From contig OZ038322.1 in NCBI GenBank assembly GCA_964035795.1, positions 13,594,038 to 13,658,037 on the forward strand: a stretch of DNA of 64,000 bases. The letters are read 5' to 3'. The translations under genes were made by a program, and so were the position numbers. Each line of letters starts with the position of its first letter. Within the stretch, counting starts at the first letter, position 1. Positions 51,569-64,000 of this stretch are shown here, piece after piece. Under the pieces are notes generated by a model that did not search any database, had not been told where the DNA came from, and saw only the letters and a list, made by a program, of their open reading frames with translations. The stretch comes from Pterobdella sp. o SKG-2022 (lineage: Eukaryota > Annelida > Clitellata > Hirudinida > Piscicolidae).

Positions 51569-54500
51569 CTGTGATGAAAAAATTATTCTCATCTGCTTAT
51601 ATTCAAAAGTTAACTGAATTATACTTTTTGAAAATTAAAGAAAGATTTTTAAATTGATACCTGCAGTATTAATTTTCCAAAAGAGAACTTTATTTTTAAA
51701 CTGCAAGGCGGTATTTATATTCAGTTTTCTATTTTTTTTCAAAATTTTTCCATTTGAATTAAAGAAATAAGGTAGAATGGATTGGTTGGCTGTAAAATTA
51801 AATTTTTATGATAACCAATTTTTATTTGTCATAACAAAAATAGTCAAAAATCAAAATTTAAAAAAATAAATACGAAAAACTTAAGTTTTTTGGAGCATAT
51901 AAAACCGACCTGCTGTTTTGATAGAGACTCTAGGGGGCGAACGATTATGCGGCTTGATGGAGTACATGAGGGGAGAGGGCTCGGTGGCTTTTTGCTTGCT
52001 TTTGCCACCCTTAATTTTATTTTTCTTTTCGAATTTATTTTCATGAGCATCTAAGATGTTTTCCACGTTGTATTTGCTTATGGTGACTTCAGTTTTTTTC
52101 ACGTCACCGTTTGATAAATTTTTTTCATAGGTTTCTTTTATACTCGACATTTTTCTTAATTCTTGGAAATCGCTGATTTTTTTATCGGCGCAAACATTAT
52201 TTTTAGCCCATGTTTTTGAAGTATGTTTGAATGGAGAAATAAAATTAAAGTCGCAACTCCATACGTTGTCCATCATTTTCACTCCGAAAGGAGTATCTGA
52301 AACGCTTCTGCTCGCTGAAGCCGATTCTCTGCTTTCATCAAGGTAAAATTTGTTGAAGGGAGAAATATAATACTCAAATTTTTCATTTTTTCCATCTTTC
52401 ATTAACTTTTCATAAAAATTTTCGCTATTTTTTTTATTTCTCGACGTGTCTCTTTGGTCGAGTAGTTCTTGAAAGCCGTGCATATAACGAGTGAGAATCA
52501 AGTCTTCACCCAAATGCAAGCTGTTGTGGTGAGAAATGCTCAAAAAACCAACGGAACTTTTTTTCGAAGTCCATTCTGGCGCACTCTCTACCGCCACCTT
52601 CTCTTTCTTCTTTGCTAGGTACATCCCGTTGCTTCTCTCAAGTCTTTCCCTAAACTCCCCTCCATGCCACTTTTTAAATAATTTTTTTTCGCTTTTTGGT
52701 ATTGTTTCACGTTTCATTTTTAATTTTCTTTCACGTTTATTGCTCGATTTTTCGAATTTAATTCCACCCTGCTTTTCATCGCAATTAGGTTTGTTTTCTA
52801 TAAGTGGCTTTGCTTTATTACTTTTTATATTTATTTCCGTTTTATTCAAATTTTGATTTTTGGTGAAGATTTCTACATTATTGTTATTAGTAGGCTGATG
52901 AATGTATTTTGCCTTATGAAAAGTTTTGGCACCATTAAGAATACTCTTGCGCAGCAAGCATGTCAAATTTATGGATGTGCTTTTACACATTTTAAAAAAA
53001 ATTTTGCTTTGTGTATAAGCGAGTTTTCTAGCTGCCTGCGTTTGCTCGTTTGAAAATTTTCGAGCAAACTTTTGGGTGTTTTTTGTTGTTCGGTGTTGCC
53101 CAACATCGTGAATTTTTTTCACGGTTTTTTTTTCCAACATTTTTCGCAAAAACTGAAAATTGAATTTTGTATATAGATATTTTTTGAAAGTATTTTGTTT
53201 TCGTCGTTGAAAAATTTTTTTAGAATCGATGGATAAAGTTTCGTTGTTGAGATTTTGACTATACTCCACAAGATCGGCATAGTTATTTTTCTCTGGTTCA
53301 ACTTGGTGTTTTTCAATAATGTTGTTTTTAATTTGCGATTTCACTTCTCTTTTCTTCTTTTTATTCACGTATGTTTTATTTTTTGTGAATGCAGAGACCT
53401 TTTTATTTTGGCGTCTGGGATAATACAACTTAATACGTTCGTGCATTTTACCACCATCCCTGGAAAAATCGTAGGTGTTATAATCGCCCGTGTTTGCCAA
53501 CATCATTTTTTCTTGACTATTCATTATTTTTTTATTTTGATTTTCTTTTTTTGATTTTTTTTTTTTTTCCACTATAGAATTTTTAAGTTCGAACGAACTG
53601 TAATTGTTTTTCTCGCCATGTTTTTCTTTTCTATTTGTTTTGTTATTAGCTGACTCAAAAGCATCGTTAGAAATTTCAGCTTGCTCTACATTATTATCGA
53701 AAAAAATATTTTCTTCCGAATCATGAAGTTTTTTGTAGCTTGCATTATCTTCACTCGGTTTTGAATCATAGATGAGACTGAGAGACACCTCGTATGCAAT
53801 AGGAAAAGTTTGAGGACTTTTAAAAAAACTTCTGCTGCTCACGTGGCAATTTATTTCCTCGCCAGTAAATACCGGCTCAATAGTGTAACGGTCGACTTTT
53901 CCTTTGAAAAATATAAGTTTATTTTTAAAAATCTTTTTGATTATAATAAATCGTAGATTTTTGAAAATGAAAAAAATTCAGAAACTATGAAAAAATTTTG
54001 AACTTTTGTCAGCAAAATTTATTTTTTTTTAAAAAGCTCTGATAAACAAAAATATTTAATTTATGTCTTTAAAGATTATGCAAAATGAATTTTTATTAAA
54101 TAAAATTTTTCAACTTTTGAGTTTTAATCTTTAAAGTGGTTTGAGCGTCCAAAAGCGCCCATTGCAACGATTTCAATTTGTATCTACAAGCCAATCCATC
54201 TCCCGAAAAATGTATCAATAATCATTTTGAATTCGCTTAAACTTCTATCATTCTACAAACTGCTTAGCAAACTCAATCTATCAATTGAATCCCTTACAAT
54301 TGGTCAATGTCGTCTCATCATTCTATAAGAATCATTGTCGCATTAAAATCATTTTGTGCTTTTTAATGCTATCAATTGTTTTCAATAACTTATTATTTGG
54401 CAATTTTAGTTGGTGTTACAAAGCTTTTCAAATAAGTATTGTTTTAATGATAGACTTAAAAAATGAATTTGGCTGTTGAAAGTCTTGTAGCACTCAAACC

Positions 54501-57500
54501 AATTTCAAAAGCGACTCATGTAAGTAATCAAGCAAATCTTTAAATTTGTTGTTTTGAGAATATTTATTCTTACATGGGTCGAGTTTCGAAATAGACTTGA
54601 AAACTATATTCTCAGCATATTTTTTGGAAAAAAAAACTTTTGAAAAATAAATAACTGGATTTATTTATATATATAATTTTTCTTCATTACTCCCATGAGC
54701 TTATCCTAATTGTTACTTTTCACAAATATCTTTGCTACATTTATCTCTGTCAATTTATCTTTCTGATCGAAAAACTATAGCATTTAAAAGTGTCGGTATA
54801 TTCAAATTATGAAGTTGTCAGTGTGAGTGCAAAGTATTTTAAGAAAGAAAAATTGCTCAAAATAGCATAATATTTACAGATTTATTTGATTTAAATTTAA
54901 GAGATGTTACAAGGTGATGATTGGTTGAATAAACAAGCAAATTGTAATTGTTTAAACTCCAGAACACATATGAAATAATTCCACTCCAATTGGAAATTTT
55001 TATTAAATTTACTTTTTCTATAAAGTTTTTTGCAAAATTTTCGAACGTGATAAATTAATTTATTCTTTTTTAATTATATATTTTTTATTTAGATGAAATT
55101 CGACAAAGTTATTTTAGAATCATTTGAGTGTAGTTTTTCAAAGAAAATTCAAGAATTTTTAAATTACTTTTAAACATAAAAGTGTTGAAAATTCAAAATA
55201 AGTTATAAAAAATCACAAAGTGAATAAACTTAGAACTTTTTTAGTTTCCTTGAAGAGATTATTTGAATGGAAAATAAATTTTTTATTTTTACTTTGAAAT
55301 TTTTTAATTTTTGCAAAAACTTTTTTTTCAAAACACCCCTGTCCATGAGTAGATTAATGCAAGTTCTTCACAGAGAGACCCCTAAATTAGTCAAGCAAGC
55401 AAGATACCCTGAGACGTGTGTGTTTTTTGTCGATTTTGACATCGAACTCATTCGAGTTTCATGAAAATGCTTGAAAAAATTAGAAAAGCGTTTTTAGTTT
55501 TGTTTTTAAAATATTTCACTTAAAATGATTTATATTTAATTTTCTATTTTTTATGAAATGCATTTTAATTTTTATCGTTAATATATTTTTCTAAATTCAC
55601 TGAACAAGCAAACAAGCTTTGATTTCAATTCGACTTTTTTTTATAGTTTTGACAAGCAATAATGATAAACTGTTTTTTCTAAAAATTCAAACTTTTTTCA
55701 ATTTGGTCTATAAGCTTGTCAAAGTGAGGTTTTGAAATTGTTCATGTAAGACTAGATGAAAATAAATAAAAATGAGATATTTTTAGGTAAAAATAGACGC
55801 AACTCAAAACCAACTATTAAATTTTTTCAAATTTTAAAGCCTTCAGAAAAAACTATCAGTATAAAATTGTAGTTTTATGAGTTCCTTAGTTTTATAATTC
55901 TTTTCCAAAGTGGTTCTGAAAAGAAATCTAACATGAAGATTAATTTTAAAACGTCAAAAGTCTGAAGTATAATTAAACTATATATAAGAACAATATGTAT
56001 TAGGAAACGGCATATCAGGGGAGGCATGGAGATTAATTTCTCTACATCAGAAAAAATATATATTCTTCCTTAAAGTCAAAAATTGACATTGAAATAAATT
56101 TTTTTAAAGTCATTCAATAACCCACTTTTCATACCTGAAGTTTTTATTTAAACCTCTTTATAACCATAGTTACTAAATAAACTTTTTCGCTAATGTTTTT
56201 CGATAGGGCTAAACTTATCGAAAATTAAAGCTTTTTTCTTGAATAAATGTTTCAAAAAACCTCCTATTCTTGATGTGAAAAATTTTGAAAAATTAATTAC
56301 AAAAAATACATTAAAATGATTCTAAAAAAATAAACTATATATATATATATGGAAATACTTCATAGGGTTAGAAAAGCAAGAATACGTTTAAAATTTTCAT
56401 AAAAACCGAGCCAGGCTTTAAACGACAAAAACACACAATTTCTGTTTGAATTTTAAATTATCGTCTTTGAAATTTTCTCAACATCCGAAACTTTTTCTAT
56501 GTCCATGTGTTCAGCTAATGTTTGAAAAACAAATTCAATTGATGGGATAAAGTCAATAAAAAGTTGAGTTATAAGATTTTGTTGTTTTTTATGTTTGGGT
56601 TATACTTTATGGTTTCAATTAAATTCTGAAAAAAATATTTTTGAAATCAAGTAGCTAATCTAATAGTCGTGGCACATCATAAAATGCACGATGAATTCTG
56701 AATAGGATTTTCTTTTTTACACAATAAAATATATAAAGAAAGTTCATAAATGCTTTGTGTATGTGTTAGTTTAGAAACCCTCACGAAAACTACTTTGAAA
56801 TTGTAAAAACAAAAAAAATTTAATAGGAATTAAACGAAGATAAATCATTTTTTGGTCACTCGAACTAGAAAACCAAAACTTAAAACTAGCCATTGAAGTT
56901 CAATTTTTAAGGGATTTTCGGTATATAATTAAAGTGAGTTATGTTGAAACTACACACCCCTACTGTTTCAACAATACATTTTTTCACGTTTTTAATGGTT
57001 TTTTGCGCAATCTATCAAAAGTATGCAAATTTATGAAAATTTTAAAACTCAATTCAATGAAATATCTTTTCTATAAATTTTTATTTTTGATAAATTTCGA
57101 ATTGAATTAAAGCTCAGTTATATTTTTTTCAACTTCTGGACATTCATTCGTAGTTGCAATTATGAGCTTCCAAACATTTTCCTATAATGAAAATATTTTT
57201 ACATGAAAAAAACAAACTTTTTTGAAGATAAAAATCTCATTTTGATATTATTTTGATTCCTAAACCAAATAAGTACTCAACATTTAAAAAACAAAAAAAT
57301 TCATCTGATTTTCAAAATTCGTTTGAAAGATCCATCTTTTGTTCTTCGATTTTTAGAAAAATGTATATCAAGTGCATTCCAATTGTAAAGATTTCATCAT
57401 AAGAGTTAATCAATATTTTTGGTTCAATTAAGCTAATTTTTATAACTTCATATACAGACAAAATTCTAAAAAGCTTCGTGTAGTGCAGTTACTGAAACAT

Positions 57501-60500
57501 GACTCATAAATGTATCTATATCTACACACCTAGAATATACCAATCAAAAGGTTCATAAAATAACCTCAACTCAAAGCATTTACGTAAAACGTAAAAAGCA
57601 ACAAGACAGTACTCAAAACTGCACCAAGTTTACTACGATGCTACAGGCATTCATAGTGGAAAAATTGATGATTGAGGAAAGTTTAATGGTAACACCTGAA
57701 GCACAGAGAGGCGAAGAAGAGCACCTGCAAGCTTTTGTCGCCAGGCAATCTACATCTCCGCATCCTGTGGTTCATTTATTAATAATAATGATTATTAATG
57801 GATATTATTAAATTGTTTGAGCATTGAAAGTTAATAGGGTTTATTTATGTAAGGATTAAAGTAATTCAAGTAGGAATTTAAGAATAAATTTGATATTATA
57901 TAAGATATTGGACATTATTTTTTAATTAGCTTTCACCAAAGTAAACATGTTTTGGTACTTAATTAGACTAAGGTGATTAAATCGAGAAGAATTTTTTTTT
58001 TTATTTTGATAATTGATTGTTTTGAAGCTTTTTTCCAAATTTTTTAATTTTATCCAAATTTTTCAAGATTTTTCTCAAAGATACACGCCAATTTATCATG
58101 AAAAACTTTGAAAATTTCGAATAAATTGCAATTTTTTTACCATGAGTTGTTTTATCCACATTTTTTTTCACAACTACGAGTGTGGTTTTCAAAATGCTGA
58201 AATTTTACACGAGAAAAAACCTCGAAAAAATTGTAATTCTTAATAAAAGTAAAAATTAATAAAACCACATTCTGCATTTGAATTTCAATTTGACATCATC
58301 AAAACTCAAGCAAACGCCCATAAACGCAGAAAGTTTGCTTATTTGTAAGCTGACGAATAAAATCTTCAGTTAGCACATGAATATTTATGATATGTTGCTT
58401 TGAGATTTGACCTTTAATTGCGTTTTTTGCGGTGGTTGTCTCCAAGTGACGATTGATGCATTGCTGGCACCAATGCCAGTCCTCTTTGCATTCGCCTCCA
58501 TTCACGTAGCTCTCTTGGCCCTGTTCAAAATCTTTGTCGTCTTTGAAGTTTTGAACATGTTTTCAACTAGCTATTAAACAATTAATCATTTTGATTATGT
58601 AAAAAAATTAATCTTAATAATCAAGTTTTTAAAAAATTTTAAAAAAATTTTACTTATCAAGTGAATTACTACCAAAACTAAACAACAGCTAAGAATTAAT
58701 GGTATTTAAAAAATTTAAATTTTGATTTTTGAACTTAAATGATTTTTAAATAATATTTTCTGAGTTTTTAAATACATTGCTTCAGTTTTACCTCTGACCA
58801 AATGAACAAAAAAAAATTCGAATATATTTTAAAATTATTTTCAAATAGTAAAAAACTTGAAAATTTGTGGTTCATAAACCTCTTTCTAAACGTATTTCTT
58901 TATTGTATTTTAAATAAATTTACTGATGCAAAAAATGCTGATTAATTTGAGCATATTTCAAATCTGTTAAAATTGAAGGCAATTTATCAGCAACTTCATG
59001 CCTACAAACAATCCAAAATTACCATAGAAGCAAGTCAAACAAAAAGCTAAAACCCGTCGAAAAATTTTTCCCATAAATTCATTTTCTAAATATATAATAA
59101 ACCTATATTTCATTATTTTATCACGAAATATATTAATATAGGGATATCTTTATCGCGCCCCAGTTGTTTTGCAGAGCTATGTGAAGTGACAATGGTATAA
59201 TTAATGTGGAGTACTTTCAAGCATGAAGAGCCTCTTGAGGTCAGCATCGTTGCCCGGGTTGCACACCAAACTATTGCCAGGCTGGGCTAAATGTTGTGGA
59301 AAGGTATCCTGTGAAGTTTGAATCGTGAATTACATATTTATCAAATAGAATTACTACAGTGGTCTGATTTCGAGTTGAATTCATGTTTTATGCTTCATTA
59401 TTTTTTACGTACTTTTAAAGCTTTGAAATTAATTGCGCAGAATGTCGAAATTTGAATGATAAAAAAGTTTTATCCACAAATACTTAGAAATTCAATAAAA
59501 AGGTACTCAACGGGGAAAATTGAAAAATAAAATTTATAAACAAAATTGTTTTTAAAGGTTAAAAATGAATGTTCAAACTACTTCTAAAACATTAAGTCTA
59601 AAAATAATTTTTCACATATGAAGAAGAAGATTGCTTTTGTATGGCTTGAAAGTTTGTTTTTGCACCTTATTTGACACACCACAAAAAAACCTCACAATTC
59701 ACCATTGTACAAACGCATGCCCGTGTACTAGCATTTTAATTCTGTAAGACGTTTCAATTTAAATTATTAAAGAACCAATTAGAATGTCCCCAAGGTTCTT
59801 TGCCGTGTTCATTGGATTAACTTAAAAAACAAGTAATTTTTTCATTGGGTTTCTTAAAATTCAAACACAAAAAATTCAGCTTCATAGAGTTGTATTATTT
59901 GTGAGGCATTATAAGCTGAGGAACCGTGCTGAAAAGACCGAAAGAAATGGCTAATCCACCGAGCCTCTTTGCTACAAAACTTTGTGGCGTTTTCTATGTA
60001 CTCATTTGTTTGTTGTATGTCCGAAAATTAATTTCCATTATCTTGCTTTGAAGACTTTTAGACGGGAATTTAAGGAAAGGAAAGACGCGATGGTGGAAAC
60101 CACTAATTAGAATAAAGCACATGTCTTTATTTATTCACCTCATGAATAGAAATTGAAAAGTTTTCATTTCTGTCTCATGCTTTCAAAACTATGTTTACAC
60201 AAGTACAACCATAAATTCTGCGCTTCTTAAACTTTCACTTTTTTAAAATATGAATGTTTGCTCGATAAGGGGTAAGTACTTATTTTCGATATTTGTGATT
60301 TATATGTCTCTCAATCTTTCTGCAGAAGGTTTGGACTCGAAGTTTCTCATCCATTTGTGAGAAATATTGAGATTTTCAGTTCTTTAGTTGTATCCATAAA
60401 CATTAATCACGTTTCTAAGTAAAATCTATTGCAACAGTTAGAAGTTGGAATAATTATTTTAAAAAATGTACTTACATTATGACAAATTGGGACACTTCAT

Positions 60501-61927
60501 TATTTTTCTAACCTTTTCAATTATTTATACCTTTTTTAAAAAAAGATTCTACCTATCATATTTTTGGGAAAAATTATGTAAATAAATATTTATTTAAAGA
60601 ATATTTGTTTCTGCATAAATCTCTCACCATAGTGAGGCATGTACGGCCTCTAGCCTAGCAAGCTTATTTTAAATGCAAAAGCGGAAATACAACTTACAAT
60701 CCTTCTTAAAACTTTTCCTTGGCTTTTAACACTGAGATATTTGGGCTTTTAGCATTAAAGAATCAAGCAAACTACGCATTAGAATTCACCTCACTACACC
60801 CTACCTTCGAGAGGCAAGGCTCGTTCAAATGGCGATAAATGACTTTTTGGTACATTTCTTCATTGAAACCATCCTTTATTGAAATTTCTTTCTGCGGCTT
60901 TGTTGCTGTCGAGGATGAAGACGATAAAATAAACTCACCGTTACACCTAGGATCATTTTCTCTCAGTATTTCGGTTCCCTGGTGGAAAATGCCATTTGAA
61001 TGATGGTGATGGTGGTGATTCGAATGGGAGATTCGGTGGCTTGGATGTTTATGGAAAGAAAAAATTCGACGTTTTTTAGGGCAAAAAAATTCTTGAGCTT
61101 TGGTCATTCGATCTTTATAAAGCTCCAGAAACATCTTGTAATGATCGGGCAAAGGCTGTCTGCAGTTGAATACAAAGAATTATTAAAAACTACTGACTAG
61201 ATAAAACAATAATAGTTATTTTTCGTTTTTTTTGCGCAATTTTGTTGAGATTTAAAGCTTGGTTGAGCATAGCTTTCTTAATTTATACACATTGGCAATC
61301 ATCTTTACGTAATACCTTGAGGAAACAAAATTTTTTGTTGGCAAAACCATTTTTCATGCAAGCTTTATAAAATAATTAAACTCAAATTAATATTTTTTTA
61401 TCGTAAGTTTTCACGTTAAAACTGTATAAATATTTTTAATTATATTTTTACAAATTAACCGAAAAAGAATCTGAAATCCATCTTAATCATTAAATTTCAC
61501 TTAATTGATAAATTATTTGGTAGCACATCAAAATCAATTTGAGCTAACTGGCAAAAGTACTGGAGCGTATTGTTGAAATAATCAAATGCTTCCTTGCTAA
61601 TTGATGGGTTTTCAAGCATGAAAAGATTATCATCGGATTCGTATTTGTGAGATAAGTATATCGGCCACAAGTTTATCTTACTCACTCCTACATTCACTTT
61701 CAACCCTGATTTTCTAAGCCAATTGAAGTCTGCTGCGATGTGTGGTGATGTGGCATAAAAGGTAGTTAAAAGGGGCGGCTCGAGTCGTAAGTCTTCCACC
61801 ACCACGTTATGTGACGTTTCATATGTTATTTTTAAAGTTTCATTTTCTTCTGTGAACGAAAAAAATTTTTTCGTTTTTCCAAGATCACTTGTGTTGTTTT
61901 CCAAGTTGCGGGTTTCAACGGCTTTTT
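48376..61927 (-). CDS. Giant orphan multi-pass membrane-protein gene, partial (at least 2117 residues)
   Basis: Exons in order: 61927-61501, 61159-60805, 59308-59215, 58540-58316, 57764-57696, 53901-51910 and 51568-48376; all joins keep phase (1-2-0-1-1-1-1-2). The 5' start lies upstream of 61927, the 3' end downstream of 48376. Early exons look like a secreted or luminal ectodomain with paired cysteines: YVNGGECKEDWHWCQQC, then CGDVDCLATKACRCSSSPLC, then FTGEEINCHVSS. They are followed by a 600-residue Lys/Asn-rich segment and a 1064-codon exon with at least four membrane segments. No family was recognised. The donor after the fourth exon (GGGC-GTTTGC) is weak, and ATTC-GTCAGC just upstream is an alternative. 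That 663- and 1064-codon runs stay open in AT-rich DNA is strong evidence that they are translated. Confidence 0.72.
51910..53901 (-). other. Giant exon 1 of the orphan gene: Lys-rich low-complexity segment
   Basis: The exon opens with an ectodomain-like stretch (KVDRYTIEPVFTGEE, INCHVSS, FPIAYEVSLSLIYDSKP), runs through some 550 residues rich in Lys, Asn and Ser without membrane segments, and closes with SPPRVSIKTA at a GCAG-GTCGGT donor. The ectodomain-like text resumes in the next exon (GEVSTCPSYIG). The Lys-rich part therefore looks like an insertion inside an extracellular domain. Confidence 0.6.
53902..57695 (-). other. Large intron of the orphan gene
   Basis: It joins the cysteine-rich 69-base exon to giant exon 1 in phase 1. 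No further exon was seen inside 3.8 kb, but a small one cannot be excluded. Confidence 0.5.
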
Positions 61928-62289
61928 CTAGAGTGGTTTGATAATAATTTATTATTCATAGCGCAGAAGATTTATGAACACAATAAGAATTTAATACAAA
62001 TCTATGCTCCTATCTTTTGCATATTTATGAACTTTTTTATTATAAATTGAAAAATATCATTTTTATGTAAACAAAAGTGTTAGAAAAATATTATCACTAT
62101 TAAATTATGAGGGCCAAACGTGGCTTGAATCCCTCAGCTCCAAAACAAAACTCTGGATGCTTTTACAACTGAATATGCCTCAAATTCTTATTTATTCGGC
62201 ATAAAAAAATAGAGTTGAAAATATTTGTGAAGTATATTATATTAGCCTCACAATTGTATGCAAGTATAGTTATACGAGAAATTAATTTT

Positions 62290-63215
62290 TATATTGCTTC
62301 TTGGAACTTCTTTGTAGATGAAAGTTGGTTTGAGGAATGATCATTATAAATAATAAGCAGGGTTGTTTTATAGATTGAACAATACTTACTGTTTAGGAGA
62401 AGGTGAGAGACGCAAATTGAGTGGAAGAGAATTCTATAAATGAGGGGCGATATACGAAAAAGAGCGATATAAAATAGAGTTAGAAGAGACAGGCCGATGT
62501 AGCCATAATGCAGAGTTCGAAGACCTGAGAGATTCATGAGTCTTTGTGATAGAATAAGCTCATATAAAAAAGCCGGTTGATTGAAATATAGAATATTAAC
62601 GGTGAGCCAAAGTAACTTGAACTGGGCTTTTTGTGCGACCGGCAACCAATGAAGGCGATCGAGGTAAGCACAATATGAAGAATAGTAGTCGGCTTGAAGA
62701 ACAATTTTGGCAGCGCGATTTTGAAGAGATTGCAACTTAGAAATAAGACAGTTTGGAAGTCCACAAAAAAGAGAGTTACAATAATCAAGCCTGAAAAGAA
62801 CTAAAGACATATTCAAGGCAATGGCGGTGTTAAAGGGAAGGAATTTGCGTATTTGCTTGATCGCATGGAGATGAAAGTTGGACGCTTGTATAAGCTGAGA
62901 GGCAAAGTGTGTGAAGTAGAGGCTAGCATCAAGAGTTACACTCAGTATCTTCAGTTTAAACGAAACTGAAAATTTAGTGGCTTCAAAGGTGTCTTCGGCA
63001 GGAAGATTGCATTTGGAAAGAAGAATAGGACTGCCTATAAACATCACCAAGCTTTTGGTGGAATTCACCATGATGTGATTGTTGGAAAACCAAGAAGTGA
63101 ATTCGGTGATGCATTCAGAAATCTTAGTGAGACTGGGTTGAGGGCCAAGATAAGAAGCACCGGTAGAGAGGGATATCATCAGTAAACTGATGATATAAAA
63201 CAGCGTGCTTATATC
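62290..63215 (-). mobile_element. 5'-truncated CR1/L2-like LINE, same family as 1-1730
   Basis: The reading KHAVLYHQFTDDIPL carries the reverse transcriptase catalytic box as TDD. After one frameshift it continues in a long open frame with FSNNHIMVNSTKSLVMFIGS, FKLKILSVTLDASLYFTHF, RLDYCNSLFCGLPNCL and LDRLHWLPVAQKAQFKLLWL. Block for block it matches the copy at 1-1730 on the same strand. The match stops abruptly at about 63215, typical of 5' truncation during insertion. The 318-codon open frame is the C-terminal third of the transposon ORF, not a host gene. Confidence 0.9.
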
Positions 63216-64000
63216 AGTTATTGTTATTAGTAGAGAAAGTTTCACTAGTTTGTTATTAATAATTAGACAATTTATACTTTTTATTTTTATTTGTTTGTTT
63301 TATTTTGTTTTTTTTTGTTTTTTTGAGTTTTCACACAACAAAATGCATGTTATTTTTTAATACTCTGCAAGTAAATGGGAAGGTATTTTATGTACGAAAG
63401 CTTTGTCTTCCGAGCGATTTATTTTGCAATAGTCTCCTTTCTTATATTATTTGAGCTGATTACAAGCTTTCTATAAGGATTCATAGAAGATTTTTAAAAA
63501 TTATAGTGTCTATTTGTTTCTTATACTAACTGAAATTTATTTCTAAGTTGAGAAAAATGAGATGTATTGAAATCTTAAAAGTACTTTTGTAAGTTAATAG
63601 TTTTTTCTATAGTTTTTGATTGAATATTTTTATGTAGCTATAAAACTACAACATGTGTGGAAGACAATGGCAAGATATACAAGCCGGACAAGCGTAGTGG
63701 AAACATCAGATACATCTTTTTAAGAGCTTCGAAATAGCTACGAAACTTACTAAAATATTTCAAAAATTGTTATTCATGCAACGTAATTAATAAAATGCTT
63801 TCCATGTCTCTTATATTTCTTTCACAAATTCTGTTTTTTTTTATACTCATCTTATTATATCTTTAAAGCATTAAGTAGAGCAAATAAATTTTATTCAATT
63901 TTTCACGTGGCTTTCTCAATAATGTGTTCTATTTGTGATGCTTGAGTGATGCGAGTCATTAGAAGAAAAAATTTAAACTCTTTGTTTCTCGCTTTTTATT
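63216..64000. other. AT-rich DNA without a recognised gene
   Basis: Nothing seen beyond T-rich runs near 63290-63320. Upstream exons of the orphan gene, if any, are not visible here. Confidence 0.5.

Noticed and set aside
52536..53554. Plus-strand ORFs of 66-106 codons
   Set aside because: Antisense shadows of the Lys-rich giant exon.
57601..57840. Plus-strand frame reading VTPEAQRGEEEHLQAFVARQ
   Set aside because: The minus strand carries a cysteine-rich exon with acceptor and donor that fit the orphan gene's phase, so the plus frame is taken as the complement. A short antisense gene is not excluded.
1..64000. CRISPR arrays, operons, bacterial gene clusters, tRNA or rRNA genes
   Set aside because: None seen; the intron-rich metazoan gene structure excludes a prokaryotic origin, and no cloverleaf-like or rRNA segment was recognised by eye.

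Overview
The window is a strongly AT-rich stretch of animal nuclear DNA. Genes are split by many GT-AG introns, from about 40 bases to several kilobases, with TTTTCAG- or TTTTAG-type acceptors. Non-LTR retrotransposon remains lie at both ends and in the middle. A metazoan Fic adenylyltransferase (FICD), a canonical-ankyrin relative, a profilin-like gene and an LDL-receptor-related receptor all point to an invertebrate. Nothing seen fixes the phylum. All gene models were assembled by hand from reading frames, domain motifs and splice-phase agreement; no database or transcript was consulted.

Layout. 1-1730 (-): decayed CR1/L2-like LINE running off the left edge. 1978-2821 (+): last two exons of FICD. 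2822-11724: no gene recognised. 11725-17104 (+): five-exon short ankyrin. 18975-20385 (+): five-exon profilin-like gene with an acylation-type N-terminus. 20765-20988 (+): possible 40-residue two-exon gene. 21861-34473 (-): 31-exon model of a 1618-residue single-pass receptor, with a second candidate terminal exon at 22205-22312. 34474-40164: no gene recognised. 40165-40980 (+): remnant of a second LINE lineage. 42912-43379 (+): unassigned ORF. 44665-45503 (-): terminal exon of a membrane protein. 48376-61927 (-): 3' part of a very large orphan membrane-protein gene with two giant exons. 62290-63215 (-): second copy of the first LINE family.

The best-resolved novelty is the receptor. It joins three LRP-type EGF/YWTD propeller blocks to a VWC domain, two HYR-like modules, a sushi domain, a possible basic cleavage site, a GCC2/GCC3 (ephrin-receptor-like) module, a transmembrane helix and a short tail. 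Every one of the 30 splice junctions keeps phase. The second point of interest is the giant orphan gene (at least 2117 residues in the window): 663 and 1064 codons stay open in single exons despite the AT-rich background. Ankyrin and profilin-like genes are neighbours on the same strand and both touch the membrane-cytoskeleton interface, but no functional link can be shown from sequence.
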